NCBI RefSeq assembly: GCF_014337195.1
Contig: NZ_CP060634.1
Coordinates: forward strand, 2,728,001 to 2,792,000
Length of the DNA stretch: 64,000 nt
Reading direction: 5' to 3'
Source of the DNA: Qiania dongpingensis
GTDB taxonomy: Bacteria; Bacillota; Clostridia; Lachnospirales; Lachnospiraceae
The translations under genes were made by a program, and so were the position numbers. Shown in pieces: positions 42,623 through 50,955 of the stretch. The stretch's first letter is position 1; each line of letters starts with the position of its first letter. The notes beneath the pieces were generated by a model. The model saw only the letters and a list, made by a program, of their open reading frames with translations, searched no databases and was not told where the DNA came from.

Positions 42623-43522
42623 ATGGAATTGACACAAGACCTGCTTAATGGACTGCTGGGCTGTGCGGAAGCCCTTTATATCGTGGAGGAAGTCAGCAAG
42701 ACAGTTGTGTACATAAGCTGTTTTCCCAGTAGGAGCAAGACGGGAGGGCCATTTCTTGGCGAAGTCTGCTATAAGGCTTTTTTGGGGAGGGAGGAACCCT
42801 GCCCCTTCTGCCCTTCTCTGTCCGAAAATCAGGACGATGGAGCTCCCCCTTACACCTGGGATTATTTTGAACCGGATTCCGGGCAGTGGCTGAAGATCAA
42901 AAACCGCCTGGTCACGTCAAAAGGGATTCAGTACCGTGTTGGGAATATCAATGTCATCAGCGATATGATGGGACTCGGATGTGACGCAGTAAAGGAAGTC
43001 GGGATGATGCAGCGGCTCATCCTGGAAAGAGATGAGATGCGCGACCAGCTGTTTTATGAGCTGAGCCACGACCGGCTTACCGGACTTTTAAACAGGAACC
43101 AGTATAATCGGGACCTGGAAAGTGTCTACCGGGAACCGAAAGCGTATGGGATCCTGTATTTTGACCTGAATAACCTGAAGGAGGCGAATGACCGGTTTAA
43201 TCATTCCGAGGGGGACGCCCTGCTCCGCCGACTGGCAGATTCCATTCGTACCGCTTTGTGTGAGGACCGATTCGGTTACCGGTTAGGCGGCGACGAGTTC
43301 CTGATCGTTTGGGCCGGATGCTCTAAAGAGGAGCTGAACCGTTGCAGGGATGATATCCTGCGGGAGCTGCGGCAGCGGGATGAAGGGCAGAGACTTGTCT
43401 GCAGCGTAGCGGTAGGGGATGCTTGGAACGGCTGTACGAAAGATCTGGAACAGCTGGTGTTGGAAGCAGATAAACGGATGTATGAGGAAAAGAGGAGAAT
43501 CAAAGGCCATGGAACAGAATGA
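42623..43522 (+). CDS. PAS-GGDEF diguanylate cyclase
   Basis: The 299-residue protein has an N-terminal PAS-like domain (residues 1-120) with CYKAFLGREEPCPFC, a Cys-rich variant seen in sensor proteins, a short coiled coil and a GGDEF domain (about 145-295; LSHDRLTGLLNRNQ, YFDLNNLKEANDRFNH, RLGGDEFLIVW). The active-site motif is intact, so cyclic-di-GMP synthesis from two GTP is likely. No RxxD inhibitory site precedes the motif. The last 14 bp overlap the start of the export protein gene. Confidence 0.9.
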   Translation: MELTQDLLNGLLGCAEALYIVEEVSKTVVYISCFPSRSKTGGPFLGEVCYKAFLGREEPCPFCPSLSENQDDGAPPYTWDYFEPDSGQWLKIKNRLVTSKGIQYRVGNINVISDMMGLGCDAVKEVGMMQRLILERDEMRDQLFYELSHDRLTGLLNRNQYNRDLESVYREPKAYGILYFDLNNLKEANDRFNHSEGDALLRRLADSIRTALCEDRFGYRLGGDEFLIVWAGCSKEELNRCRDDILRELRQRDEGQRLVCSVAVGDAWNGCTKDLEQLVLEADKRMYEEKRRIKGHGTE

Positions 43523-44108
43523 AGTGTTCAGAAAAACCAATTTGGAACGGATCTCATCGCCGGAGAAATTGAACGATTATATAAAGGTCATCAATCCCAG
43601 TGTCGTGATCATGCTGGCAGCATTGGGCCTTCTGCTGGCCGGAGGCCTGATATGGGGATTTTTGGGTAATATCCCTCTGACAGTCAGCGCTTCGGGAGCC
43701 TTTTATTCTGCTGAGGGAGACGAAACCTGTGACAGGCTGGCTGTGGTCGTACCTTCAGAAGATGCGGGAAGCCTGCAGACAGGGATGGAGGTTCAGGTTT
43801 CACCCAGCACGGCGGGGCGAGATTCCTACGGTTTTATCCGGGGAAAAATAGCGGAGATCGAGACGTATCCGGTGACGGAAGAAGAATTGACGGAGCTCTT
43901 GGGCAGCGAAAAGCTGCCGGAACTCATCATGCCGGATACGGCGGGAATTCTTGTGACGGTGGAGCTGGAGACGGATGAAAATACAGCGAGCGGCTTAAAA
44001 TGGTCGTCCGTCAAAGGCAGAGAAGTGGCCGTCCGGCCCGGTACGACGGCCGCGGCCCTGGTGGTCCTTAAAAATCAGAAGCCGATCGATTTGATCCTGG
44101 AAAACTAA
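43509..44108 (+). CDS. NHLP-type bacteriocin export membrane-fusion protein
   Basis: The 199-residue protein has one N-terminal helix (about 32-58, INPSVVIMLAALGLL) and an extracytoplasmic HlyD-like beta barrel (AVVVPSEDAGSLQTGMEVQV, FIRGKIAEIETYPVT). This is the size and layout of the secretion protein in NHLP/NHLM bacteriocin systems; long coiled-coil hairpins of classical HlyD are absent, as expected for a Gram-positive cell. It should bridge the two ABC subunits encoded next. ATG 43509 lies inside the end of the GGDEF gene. Confidence 0.82.
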   Translation: MEQNEVFRKTNLERISSPEKLNDYIKVINPSVVIMLAALGLLLAGGLIWGFLGNIPLTVSASGAFYSAEGDETCDRLAVVVPSEDAGSLQTGMEVQVSPSTAGRDSYGFIRGKIAEIETYPVTEEELTELLGSEKLPELIMPDTAGILVTVELETDENTASGLKWSSVKGREVAVRPGTTAAALVVLKNQKPIDLILEN

Positions 44109-44121
44109 GGAGTTGGCAGAT

Positions 44122-46266
44122 ATGGTAAAACCGGTGAAAGTACCAGTGATCATACAGATGGAAGCTTTGGAGTGCGGCGCGGCTTCCCTGGCGATGATCA
44201 TGGCGTATTATGAAAAATGGGTCCCGTTGGAACAGGTCCGTATTGCCTGCGGCGTTTCCAGGGACGGCAGCAGCTTAAAGGGTCTTAAGGCAGCCGCCGC
44301 GGAATACGGGTTCCAGGCAAAGGCTTATCGCTATGAGCTGGAGGCTGTGGGGGAAATTCCTGTTCCTGCGGTAATCCATTGGAATTTTAACCATTTTGTA
44401 GTGCTCTGCGGATTTACCCGGAAGGGAGCCGTCATCAACGACCCGGCCAGAGGGAGGACCGTCGTTTCCATGAAGGAATTTGACCGGGCCTTTACCGGCG
44501 TAGTCCTTTCCCTGGAACCGGGAGAGGACTTTGAAAAAAGCGGCGCGCCAAAGAGTATCTGGGGCTTTGTAAAAAAGCGCCTGGCCGGGACCAAGGCCGC
44601 GTTTGCCTTTATCATGGTCACGGCGCTGTTCATCGCGTGCATTGGCATCGTTCAGCCTCTATTCTCCAAAGTGTTCATGGACAGTATCTTAACAAGAGAA
44701 CATGCGGAATGGCTGTATCCATTCATAGGGCTTTTGACCGCCGTGGTGCTTTTTCAGCTGGTGGTCACGTTTCTTAAAACAGTATACAGCAAGCGGCTGG
44801 AAGGGAAATTTGCCATTGTCGCCAATACGGGCTTTATCTGGCATGTGCTGCACCTGCCCATGAACTTTTTCTCACAGCGGAGCGCCGGAGATCTGGCGGG
44901 GAGGCAAGGGCTTAATCAGGGCATCACCAATACGCTGATATCGGAGATTGCTCCGACAATCCTGGATTTTATGACGCTTATCCTGTATTTGGTCATTATG
45001 ATACGCTACAGTTTGATCCTGACCTTGGTAGGTCTTGTGACCGTCGCGGTCAATCTGTTTTCGGCACAGATCGTATCAAAGAAGATCATGAACATAAGCA
45101 GGGTTGCCATGCGGGAGCAAGGCAAGGTGCAGAGTGTCACCACCTCCGGCATAGAGATGGTGGAGACCATCAAGGCATCCGGCGCGGAGAACGGTTTTTT
45201 CCAGCGCTGGTCCGGGTATGTGGCGAGGGAAGCAGCAGAAAACAACAGGATGCTTTATGTGAACCTGTATATGAATTCCATTCCTCAGTTCCTCACCTCT
45301 CTGGCCAATATTTCCGTTCTGCTGATCGGGGCGCTGCTGATATTCGGCGGGAGCTTCACCGTCGGCATGCTGCTGGCTTTTCAGGGCTTCATCGGTCAGT
45401 TTATCGCGCCTGCGCTCACCCTGACCGCGGTCAGCTCTACTATACAGCAGATGCGCGCTTCCATGGAGCGCGTGGAGGATGTGATGGAATATCCCGCTGA
45501 CAGGACAGAAGAGACGTCAGAGGCAGGGAGCCTCAAAGGAGCGCATAAGCTGTCGGGAGATATTGAGCTTGAGCACATCACCTTCGGATATAATACGATG
45601 CTCGCCCCTCTTATTGATGATTTCTGCATCCATATAAAGCCTGGCTCCAAGATCGCCTTTGTCGGCGGTTCCGGCTGCGGGAAATCCACCATGACAAAGC
45701 TGATCTCCGGACTCTATAAGCCATGGTCCGGCTCCATCCGTTTTGACGGCAGGCCGATGGACGAGATAAACCATATGATCTTCACCAGCTCTTTGGCGGT
45801 GATTGACCAGGATATCACACTGTTTCAGGATACCATCAGCAATAATATCAAAATGTGGGACGATTCCATCGAGGATTTTGAGGTCATCATGGCGGCCAAG
45901 GACGCCAGCATGCACGAAGAAATCATGCTTCGGGACGGCTACGGCTGTAAGCTGACCGAAGGCGGCAGGAACTTCTCCGGCGGACAGAGGCAGAGGCTGG
46001 AGATTGCCCGGGTGCTCGCCCAGGATCCCAGCATCGTCATCCTGGATGAGGCCACCAGCGCGCTGGATGCCAAGACGGAATACGAGGTCATCCATGCCAT
46101 CAAGGAGCGGGGGATCACCTGCATCATCGTTGCCCACAGGCTGTCCACCATACGCGACTGCGATGAGATCATCGTGATGAATTACGGTGAGGTCGTGGAG
46201 CGGGGAACTCATGAGGAACTGATGAGTAACGGCGGGCTGTATACGCAGCTCATCACGACAGAATAA
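44122..46266 (+). CDS. NHLP-type peptidase/permease/ATPase exporter
   Basis: The 714-residue protein has a C39 peptidase (residues 1-135; Cys18 in MEALECGAASLAM, His in WNFNHFVVL, Asp in VINDPARG), six helices (about 155-440) and an ABC ATPase (about 475-712; GGSGCGKST, NFSGGQRQR, IVILDEATSALDA). C39 domains cut leaders after Gly-Gly, matching the three double-glycine peptides downstream. ATG 44122 is preferred over TTG 44113 by spacing from AAGGAG. With the next gene it forms the two-subunit exporter typical of NHLP systems. Confidence 0.93.
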   Translation: MVKPVKVPVIIQMEALECGAASLAMIMAYYEKWVPLEQVRIACGVSRDGSSLKGLKAAAAEYGFQAKAYRYELEAVGEIPVPAVIHWNFNHFVVLCGFTRKGAVINDPARGRTVVSMKEFDRAFTGVVLSLEPGEDFEKSGAPKSIWGFVKKRLAGTKAAFAFIMVTALFIACIGIVQPLFSKVFMDSILTREHAEWLYPFIGLLTAVVLFQLVVTFLKTVYSKRLEGKFAIVANTGFIWHVLHLPMNFFSQRSAGDLAGRQGLNQGITNTLISEIAPTILDFMTLILYLVIMIRYSLILTLVGLVTVAVNLFSAQIVSKKIMNISRVAMREQGKVQSVTTSGIEMVETIKASGAENGFFQRWSGYVAREAAENNRMLYVNLYMNSIPQFLTSLANISVLLIGALLIFGGSFTVGMLLAFQGFIGQFIAPALTLTAVSSTIQQMRASMERVEDVMEYPADRTEETSEAGSLKGAHKLSGDIELEHITFGYNTMLAPLIDDFCIHIKPGSKIAFVGGSGCGKSTMTKLISGLYKPWSGSIRFDGRPMDEINHMIFTSSLAVIDQDITLFQDTISNNIKMWDDSIEDFEVIMAAKDASMHEEIMLRDGYGCKLTEGGRNFSGGQRQRLEIARVLAQDPSIVILDEATSALDAKTEYEVIHAIKERGITCIIVAHRLSTIRDCDEIIVMNYGEVVERGTHEELMSNGGLYTQLITTE

Positions 46267-46279
46267 GGAGGAGGACTTC

Positions 46280-48454
46280 ATGGGATGGTTTGAAGACCAG
46301 CTGCAGCAGCGGCAGGAAATGGATGACGAACTTTTCGTAAATGCGTTTTATGAGCTTTCCTCGGTAGTGATGCCTTCAGCCGGCGCACATGCCATGGAAG
46401 ACGACATAGAAGCTTCAGGAAATGCCATTGTAGAGATTCTGCATTATCTGCATGCTCCTTCTGCGGAGATCCCTCCGGAGATCAAAAATCTGAATGACCG
46501 GTTGGAATACGCCCTGCGCCCCACCGGCATTATGCGCCGGCGGGTGGAGCTCACGGACACATGGTACCGGGACTCCATCAATCCGCTTCTGGCGGCCAAA
46601 AAGGATGGGACAGTCGTGGCGCTTCTTCCCAGCGGCGTCAGAGGATACCGCTATTTCGACCCGAAGAAAAAGCGGAGAGTCCGGGTCACAAAGAGGAATG
46701 TGGAAGAATTTGAACGAGATGCTTTCTGTTTTTATCAGGCGTTTCCTCAACGGGAGATGGGAATCCGGGATCTCCTGGTTTTCATCGCCCGCAGCCTGAG
46801 CGTGTGGGACTATGCTTATGCGGCGGCGATGACCCTCGTGATATCTCTCATCGGCCTGGTGACGCCCTACGCCACCCAGATTGTCTTTTCCAGCGTCATC
46901 CCGGCGGGAATCGCTTATTATCTGTTTCCCATCAGTGTGCTGTTGATCACGGCATTGGTAGCCAGCAATCTGTTCTCCATGTGCAGCAGTGTCCTGGACG
47001 CCAGGATTGAGCGGAAATTAAATATCGCGGTGAAAAGCGCCGCGATGGCGAGGCTTCTGTCACTGCAGCCGGGATTTTTTAAGGAATCGTCGGCAGGCGA
47101 GACGGCGAAGCGCCTGGAAAGTATAAGCAATCTCGCCAAAACCCTGGAGGATACTGTGATCAATACGGGACTTACGGCGCTCTTTTCCCTGGTCTATGTA
47201 GTCCAGATCATAAGCTTTTCAAAACCGCTTGCCATAGCGGGCTGTGCGATCCTCGGCCTGAATCTGCTCTACACAGTATTTGACAGCTACTTTCAGATGT
47301 CCTATTCCAGGAAGACGCTGAATGCGGATGCAAAGCTCAACGGTATGGTTTTCTCTATTTTCAATGGAATCCAGAAGATTAAGCTGTCCGGTTCGGAAAA
47401 GCGGATGTTCGGCAGATGGGCGAAGGAATATAAGGAATCGGCGAAGCTTTCTTATGATCCGCCGATGGTGGTGAAGCTGGGCCCGGTTGTGAGCGTACTG
47501 TTTTCTGCAGGAAGCCTGCTGGTGCTTTACACAGTGGCGGCGGTCTCCGGTGTGAGTCCAGCGACCTATATGGCGTTTACCGCTGCCTACGCTTCTGTCA
47601 GCACCGCGATCATGGGGCTGGCGCAGATTACGGGCGTTATAGCGAAAATAAAGCCCATGATGGAAATGGCTGAGCCGATCATGAAGGCAAGGCCGGATGT
47701 ATCGGGGCATAAAAAGAGCGTCACAAAGCTGGGCGGAGGAATCGAACTCAGCAATATCACATTTCAGTATAAACAGGATGGACCGAAGATTCTTGACAAT
47801 CTGTCCCTTAAGATCCGTCCGAACCAGTATGTAGCGGTAGTTGGCAAAACAGGATGCGGAAAATCTACGCTGATGCGTATTCTGCTGGGCTTCGAAAAGC
47901 CGCAGTCGGGGGCGGTCTATTACGATGGGAAGGACCTCGAGACGCTGGACGTGCGTTCTGTGCGGCGGAATATCGGGGTGGTAATGCAGAATGGAGCGCT
48001 TTTCGCAGGAGATATTTATTCCAATATTGTCGTTTCCGCGCCGTGGCTGACTCTGGAGGATGCCTGGGAAGCGGCGAGGATGGCCGGCATCGACGAGGAC
48101 ATCCGCAGGATGCCGATGAACATGCACACAGTTCTTTCCGAGGGAAGCGGCGGAATATCCGGAGGGCAGAAGCAGCGGCTGATGATCGCCCGCGCCATCG
48201 CTCCGGGGCCTAAGATCGTCATGTTCGACGAAGCGACTTCGGCGCTTGACAATATCACCCAGAAGCAGGTCTCCCAATCCCTGGACGGTCTGCACAGCAC
48301 CAGGATCATCATAGCGCACCGGCTGTCCACCATCAAACAGTGTGACCGCATCATCCTGTTAGACCAGGGAAAGATCGCGGAGGACGGTACCTTTGACGAG
48401 CTGGTTGCCCAAAACGGGCAGTTTGCGGAGCTGGTGCGGCGGCAGATGGTATAG
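46280..48454 (+). CDS. NHLP-type export permease/ATPase, second subunit
   Basis: The 724-residue protein has a soluble N-terminal domain of about 165 residues with no C39 motif, six helices (about 180-440) and an ABC ATPase (about 490-720; GKTGCGKST, GISGGQKQR, IVMFDEATSALDN). The start MGWFEDQLQQRQ and the layout match the second ABC protein of NHLP bacteriocin systems. It pairs with the peptidase-containing subunit as a heterodimer. The two precursor peptides follow after 102 bp. Confidence 0.92.
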   Translation: MGWFEDQLQQRQEMDDELFVNAFYELSSVVMPSAGAHAMEDDIEASGNAIVEILHYLHAPSAEIPPEIKNLNDRLEYALRPTGIMRRRVELTDTWYRDSINPLLAAKKDGTVVALLPSGVRGYRYFDPKKKRRVRVTKRNVEEFERDAFCFYQAFPQREMGIRDLLVFIARSLSVWDYAYAAAMTLVISLIGLVTPYATQIVFSSVIPAGIAYYLFPISVLLITALVASNLFSMCSSVLDARIERKLNIAVKSAAMARLLSLQPGFFKESSAGETAKRLESISNLAKTLEDTVINTGLTALFSLVYVVQIISFSKPLAIAGCAILGLNLLYTVFDSYFQMSYSRKTLNADAKLNGMVFSIFNGIQKIKLSGSEKRMFGRWAKEYKESAKLSYDPPMVVKLGPVVSVLFSAGSLLVLYTVAAVSGVSPATYMAFTAAYASVSTAIMGLAQITGVIAKIKPMMEMAEPIMKARPDVSGHKKSVTKLGGGIELSNITFQYKQDGPKILDNLSLKIRPNQYVAVVGKTGCGKSTLMRILLGFEKPQSGAVYYDGKDLETLDVRSVRRNIGVVMQNGALFAGDIYSNIVVSAPWLTLEDAWEAARMAGIDEDIRRMPMNMHTVLSEGSGGISGGQKQRLMIARAIAPGPKIVMFDEATSALDNITQKQVSQSLDGLHSTRIIIAHRLSTIKQCDRIILLDQGKIAEDGTFDELVAQNGQFAELVRRQMV

Positions 48455-48556
48455 AAATAAAAATAGAAAGAAAGTGAGACACTCCGTTCTTCTGACCGTA
48501 TATATAAGCAGAAGGCAGAGAAACAAAAGTCCAGAAAAAGAAAAGGAGATATTCAG

Positions 48557-48811
48557 ATGAGTGAAGAGAAGAAATTTACGGAATTAAGTGAAGAAGCGAC
48601 GGAGTCCGTGGATGGCGGTACGGCAGGCGTTTACTGCGGCAAGCGGATCATCACGGCTTTCGGAAAGGCATGCGGTGACTATTCGCCGGGCAGAAACTTT
48701 TTCAACCAAAGGGTCATTGCCATCAGCGGTACCTGCGGAGCGTGCAGACATATGGTCAGGTGCGACGGCTGGCATGTGTGCGACGCCAGGATCATTTCCG
48801 GCGGCGAGTAA
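48557..48811 (+). CDS. Double-glycine Cys-rich peptide precursor 1
   Basis: This 84-residue precursor has a leader of 21 residues ending in ESVDGG, the C39 cleavage site. The 63-residue core has six cysteines and the conserved segments KACGDYSPGRNFFN, SGTCGACRH and GWHVC. No lanthionine synthetase, radical-SAM or cyclodehydratase gene is nearby, so disulfides rather than enzyme-made bridges are likely. AAAAGGAGA precedes the ATG. The core shares its four central cysteines with precursor 2. Two cysteines (VYCGK and VRCDG) are extra. A bacteriocin or signalling peptide exported by the proteins at 43509-48454 is the best reading. Confidence 0.85.
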   Translation: MSEEKKFTELSEEATESVDGGTAGVYCGKRIITAFGKACGDYSPGRNFFNQRVIAISGTCGACRHMVRCDGWHVCDARIISGGE

Positions 48812-48877
48812 AGCCGGAGTATTAGCCTGTATGTAAAATAATTTACATAAATAACCAATCTTAAGGAGGAAATGAAC

Positions 48878-49117
48878 ATGAGTGAAGAAAAGAAAGCAAT
48901 GGAACTGACGGATGAGGAATTACAGTCTGTAGACGGCGGCAGAGCGGCATACGGCGGCCACAGGATCGTGACCGGAATAACGAAGGCCTGCGGAGATTAC
49001 GCTCCCGGCTCGAACTTCTACAACAGGAAGATCCTGGCTGTCAGCGGTACATGCGGCGCATGTTCTCATTTGATGAAAGAAGACGGCTGGCATCTTTGCG
49101 GTTTTCACAAGGACTGA
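48878..49117 (+). CDS. Double-glycine Cys-rich peptide precursor 2
   Basis: The 79-residue precursor shares the leader start MSEEKKxxELxxE and ends it in QSVDGG at residue 21. The core has KACGDYAPGSNFYN, SGTCGACSH and GWHLC, with four cysteines in the same places as precursor 1. An in-frame ATG at 48872 is 3 bp after the AAGGAGG site, so ATG 48878 is chosen from spacing and from similarity. Two unequal paralogs suggest a two-peptide bacteriocin or an active peptide with a variant. Confidence 0.85.
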   Translation: MSEEKKAMELTDEELQSVDGGRAAYGGHRIVTGITKACGDYAPGSNFYNRKILAVSGTCGACSHLMKEDGWHLCGFHKD

Positions 49118-49142
49118 TCTTAAAGGAAGTCAGACGAATTGT

Positions 49143-49167
49143 GCGGGCGTTTCGGTGAAACGCCCGC
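49143..49167 (+). other. Stable hairpin without T run after the peptide genes
   Basis: GCGGGCGTTTC (49143-49153) pairs perfectly with GAAACGCCCGC (49157-49167) around a 3-nt loop. It is not followed by a T tract. It could be an RNA-stabilising or processing element that lets peptide genes be expressed more strongly than the downstream genes. Confidence 0.6.
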
Positions 49168-49192
49168 GTATTCGCGTATAAAGGAGACAGGA

Positions 49193-49387
49193 ATGAAACG
49201 AAGCTGGGTGCGAAGAGATTTTTCGGCTGACAGCCCGATCCGGGAGACACTTCTTTTAAAACTGCTTAAACAGTCTTCTGCGGTCAGGGAGATCCCGGAC
49301 CAGTATGACGAATGGATCGCCGCAGCCGGAATCCCGGAGGAAGAGCGGTCTGCCATGGACAAGGGCCTTTTCAGAAAAAAGGAATGA
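49193..49387 (+). CDS. Small protein of unknown function before the sigma factor
   Basis: I do not recognise this 64-residue protein. It has a clear AAAGGAGA ribosome site at ATG 49193, is highly charged (MKRSWVRRDFSADSP, RSAMDKGLFRKKE), lacks membrane helices and cysteines, and lies 57 bp before the sigma factor in the same orientation. An accessory or anti-sigma role is possible only by position. It has no double-glycine motif. Confidence 0.6.
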   Translation: MKRSWVRRDFSADSPIRETLLLKLLKQSSAVREIPDQYDEWIAAAGIPEEERSAMDKGLFRKKE

Positions 49388-49444
49388 CGGTAATGGAACG
49401 AGGAAAGGGTACTTTATGAAGAAGCGGTCCGGGAGGAAGAGAGA

Positions 49445-49987
49445 ATGTCAGTCGATCTGGAGTCAAAGGACGGGATAAGCTGTATGTACGAACAGTATTT
49501 TCCCAAAATCTACAATTATGTGTATTACCGGGTTTATGACCATGAGATTTGCGGAGACATCGTCAGCGGTATTTTTCTGAAGGTATTGGAGCATGCACGG
49601 GACTACGACCCGCAGAAAGCCGGATTTTCCACATGGATTTATGCCATAGCGCGCCATGCGGTCGTCGATTATTACCGCAGGGCAAGGCAGCCTGCGGATA
49701 ATTTGGACGATTTTATGGATACGCTCGCCTGTTCTCTGGATTTTGAAGAGGCATACCGTATATATTCTGAGGAAATGCACGGAGAGATCATGAGCCTGCT
49801 CGGAGTGCTGAGCGAAACAGAACAGAATGTCATATATATGCGCTATTTTGAAGGGCGGAGCGGCAGGGAGACAGCCTTTTCACTGGGATTAAACCCCAGT
49901 ACGGAACGGACTCTCCATGGCCGCGCCCTCAAAAAAATGCTCCGATTTTTCAGAGAGCAGGGCATATCCCTGGAGGATATGGTCTGA
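49445..49987 (+). CDS. ECF-type RNA polymerase sigma factor
   Basis: The 180-residue protein has sigma region 2 (residues 12-80; NYVYYRVYDHEICGDIV, STWIYAIARHAVVDYYRR) and region 4 (about 118-175; LSETEQNVIYMRYFEGRSG, LGLNPSTERTLHGR). No transmembrane anti-sigma gene follows; instead the next gene encodes a double-glycine peptide. It may transcribe the peptide genes. Whether the RsbW-like kinases act on it is unknown, since that family usually binds SigB/SigF-type factors with region 3. Confidence 0.88.
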   Translation: MSVDLESKDGISCMYEQYFPKIYNYVYYRVYDHEICGDIVSGIFLKVLEHARDYDPQKAGFSTWIYAIARHAVVDYYRRARQPADNLDDFMDTLACSLDFEEAYRIYSEEMHGEIMSLLGVLSETEQNVIYMRYFEGRSGRETAFSLGLNPSTERTLHGRALKKMLRFFREQGISLEDMV

Positions 49988-50018
49988 GAGACAGGATAAA
50001 GATAAGGAGGAATCGAGA

Positions 50019-50219
50019 ATGAAAGAAGAAAAGATGACAAATAGGAACGGCTTTTCCGCTTTGTCCGACGAGGCTCTGGACGGCGTAACAGGCGGTCTGA
50101 GGAGCATGGACTGGCGCACCTGCAAAACCTGCGGCTATTTGGGCGGGGGATGGCTGTTTACCGATGGAAACCGAAACGTCAGATGCCCCGAGTGCGGGGC
50201 AAAGCAGTCAGCCTGGTAG
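50019..50219 (+). CDS. Double-glycine peptide precursor 3 with zinc-ribbon-like core
   Basis: This 66-residue protein has a leader ending in LSDEALDGVTGG (residue 26) and a core of about 40 residues with CKTC and CPEC separated by 17 residues (WRTCKTCGYLGGGWLF, VRCPECGAKQ). The two CxxC knuckles look like a zinc ribbon. AAGGAGG precedes ATG 50019. It lies 31 bp after the sigma factor and 94 bp before a terminator. It may be exported by the same C39 transporter; unlike precursors 1 and 2, its core has no GTCGAC motif. Confidence 0.75.
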   Translation: MKEEKMTNRNGFSALSDEALDGVTGGLRSMDWRTCKTCGYLGGGWLFTDGNRNVRCPECGAKQSAW

Positions 50220-50312
50220 AAGGCGGCAGAAAAAGATACGCAGAAATACCTCGTGGGAATGGCAGAGGATTTTATATAAGCATTGGACATTGTGGCAAAT
50301 AAGAAGTAAAAT

Positions 50313-50360
50313 ACAGATGTAGCCAGATATGGAATCATTTCTCTGGCGCATCTGTTTTTT
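50313..50360 (+). terminator. Terminator ending the peptide/sigma gene run
   Basis: ACAGATG (50313-50319) pairs with CATCTGT (50349-50355) and GCCAGA with TCTGGC inside it, followed by TTTTTT. I see no gene between 50220 and 50418. Confidence 0.8.
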
Positions 50361-50418
50361 GATGTGGGGAAGCAGCTTAAAACAATCTTGAACATGAAAA
50401 GAAAGTGAGGAAAGGAAT

Positions 50419-50898
50419 ATGAGTAAAATATTGGTGGCATATTTTTCGGCAAGTGGAGTCACTGCCAAATTGGCAAAGAAACTGGCTTCGGCGATAGACG
50501 GGGACCTGCACGAGATCGTACCGGAACAACCGTATACGGCGGCCGACCTGGACTGGATGAACAAAAAAAGCCGCAGCAGTATTGAAATGAATGATAAGTC
50601 TTTCCGCCCTGCCGTTGCGAATAAGGTTCCCAATATGGGGAAATATGATGTCCTCTATATTGGATTTCCCATATGGTGGTACGTTGCGCCTTCGATCATC
50701 AATACATTTTTGGAGTCCTATGATCTGGAAGGAAAGACTGTCATCCCCTTTGCGACCTCGGGGAGCAGCGGAATGGGTCAGACCAACGAAGAATTGAAGG
50801 TATCCTGTCCAGGCGCGCTTCTCAAAGAAGGGAAACGCTTTAATGCGGATGCGGAAACGGCAGAACTTAAGAAATGGGCGGACAGCTTCGGGCTGTAA
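50419..50898 (+). CDS. Flavodoxin
   Basis: The 159-residue protein is a complete short flavodoxin: [18 protein letters not shown] is the FMN phosphate loop, YIGFPIWWYVAP and ATSGSSGMGQTNEEL flank the flavin. It is the intact paralog of the broken gene at 7497. The AKR with Fe-S clusters follows after about 57 bp, and the pair repeats the flavodoxin/aldo-keto pairing seen in the left part. It likely serves as a low-potential electron carrier. Confidence 0.9.
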   Translation: MSKILVAYFSASGVTAKLAKKLASAIDGDLHEIVPEQPYTAADLDWMNKKSRSSIEMNDKSFRPAVANKVPNMGKYDVLYIGFPIWWYVAPSIINTFLESYDLEGKTVIPFATSGSSGMGQTNEELKVSCPGALLKEGKRFNADAETAELKKWADSFGL

Positions 50899-50955
50899 AG
50901 AAGCGGAGAGCCTGTTGGCAGATAAATAAAAGAAAGAAGAGTGAGGACAGTGCGA

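Noticed and set aside
44122..49117. Lanthipeptide or sactipeptide cluster
   Set aside because: No LanM, LanB/C, radical-SAM or YcaO-type gene exists in the window near the precursors.
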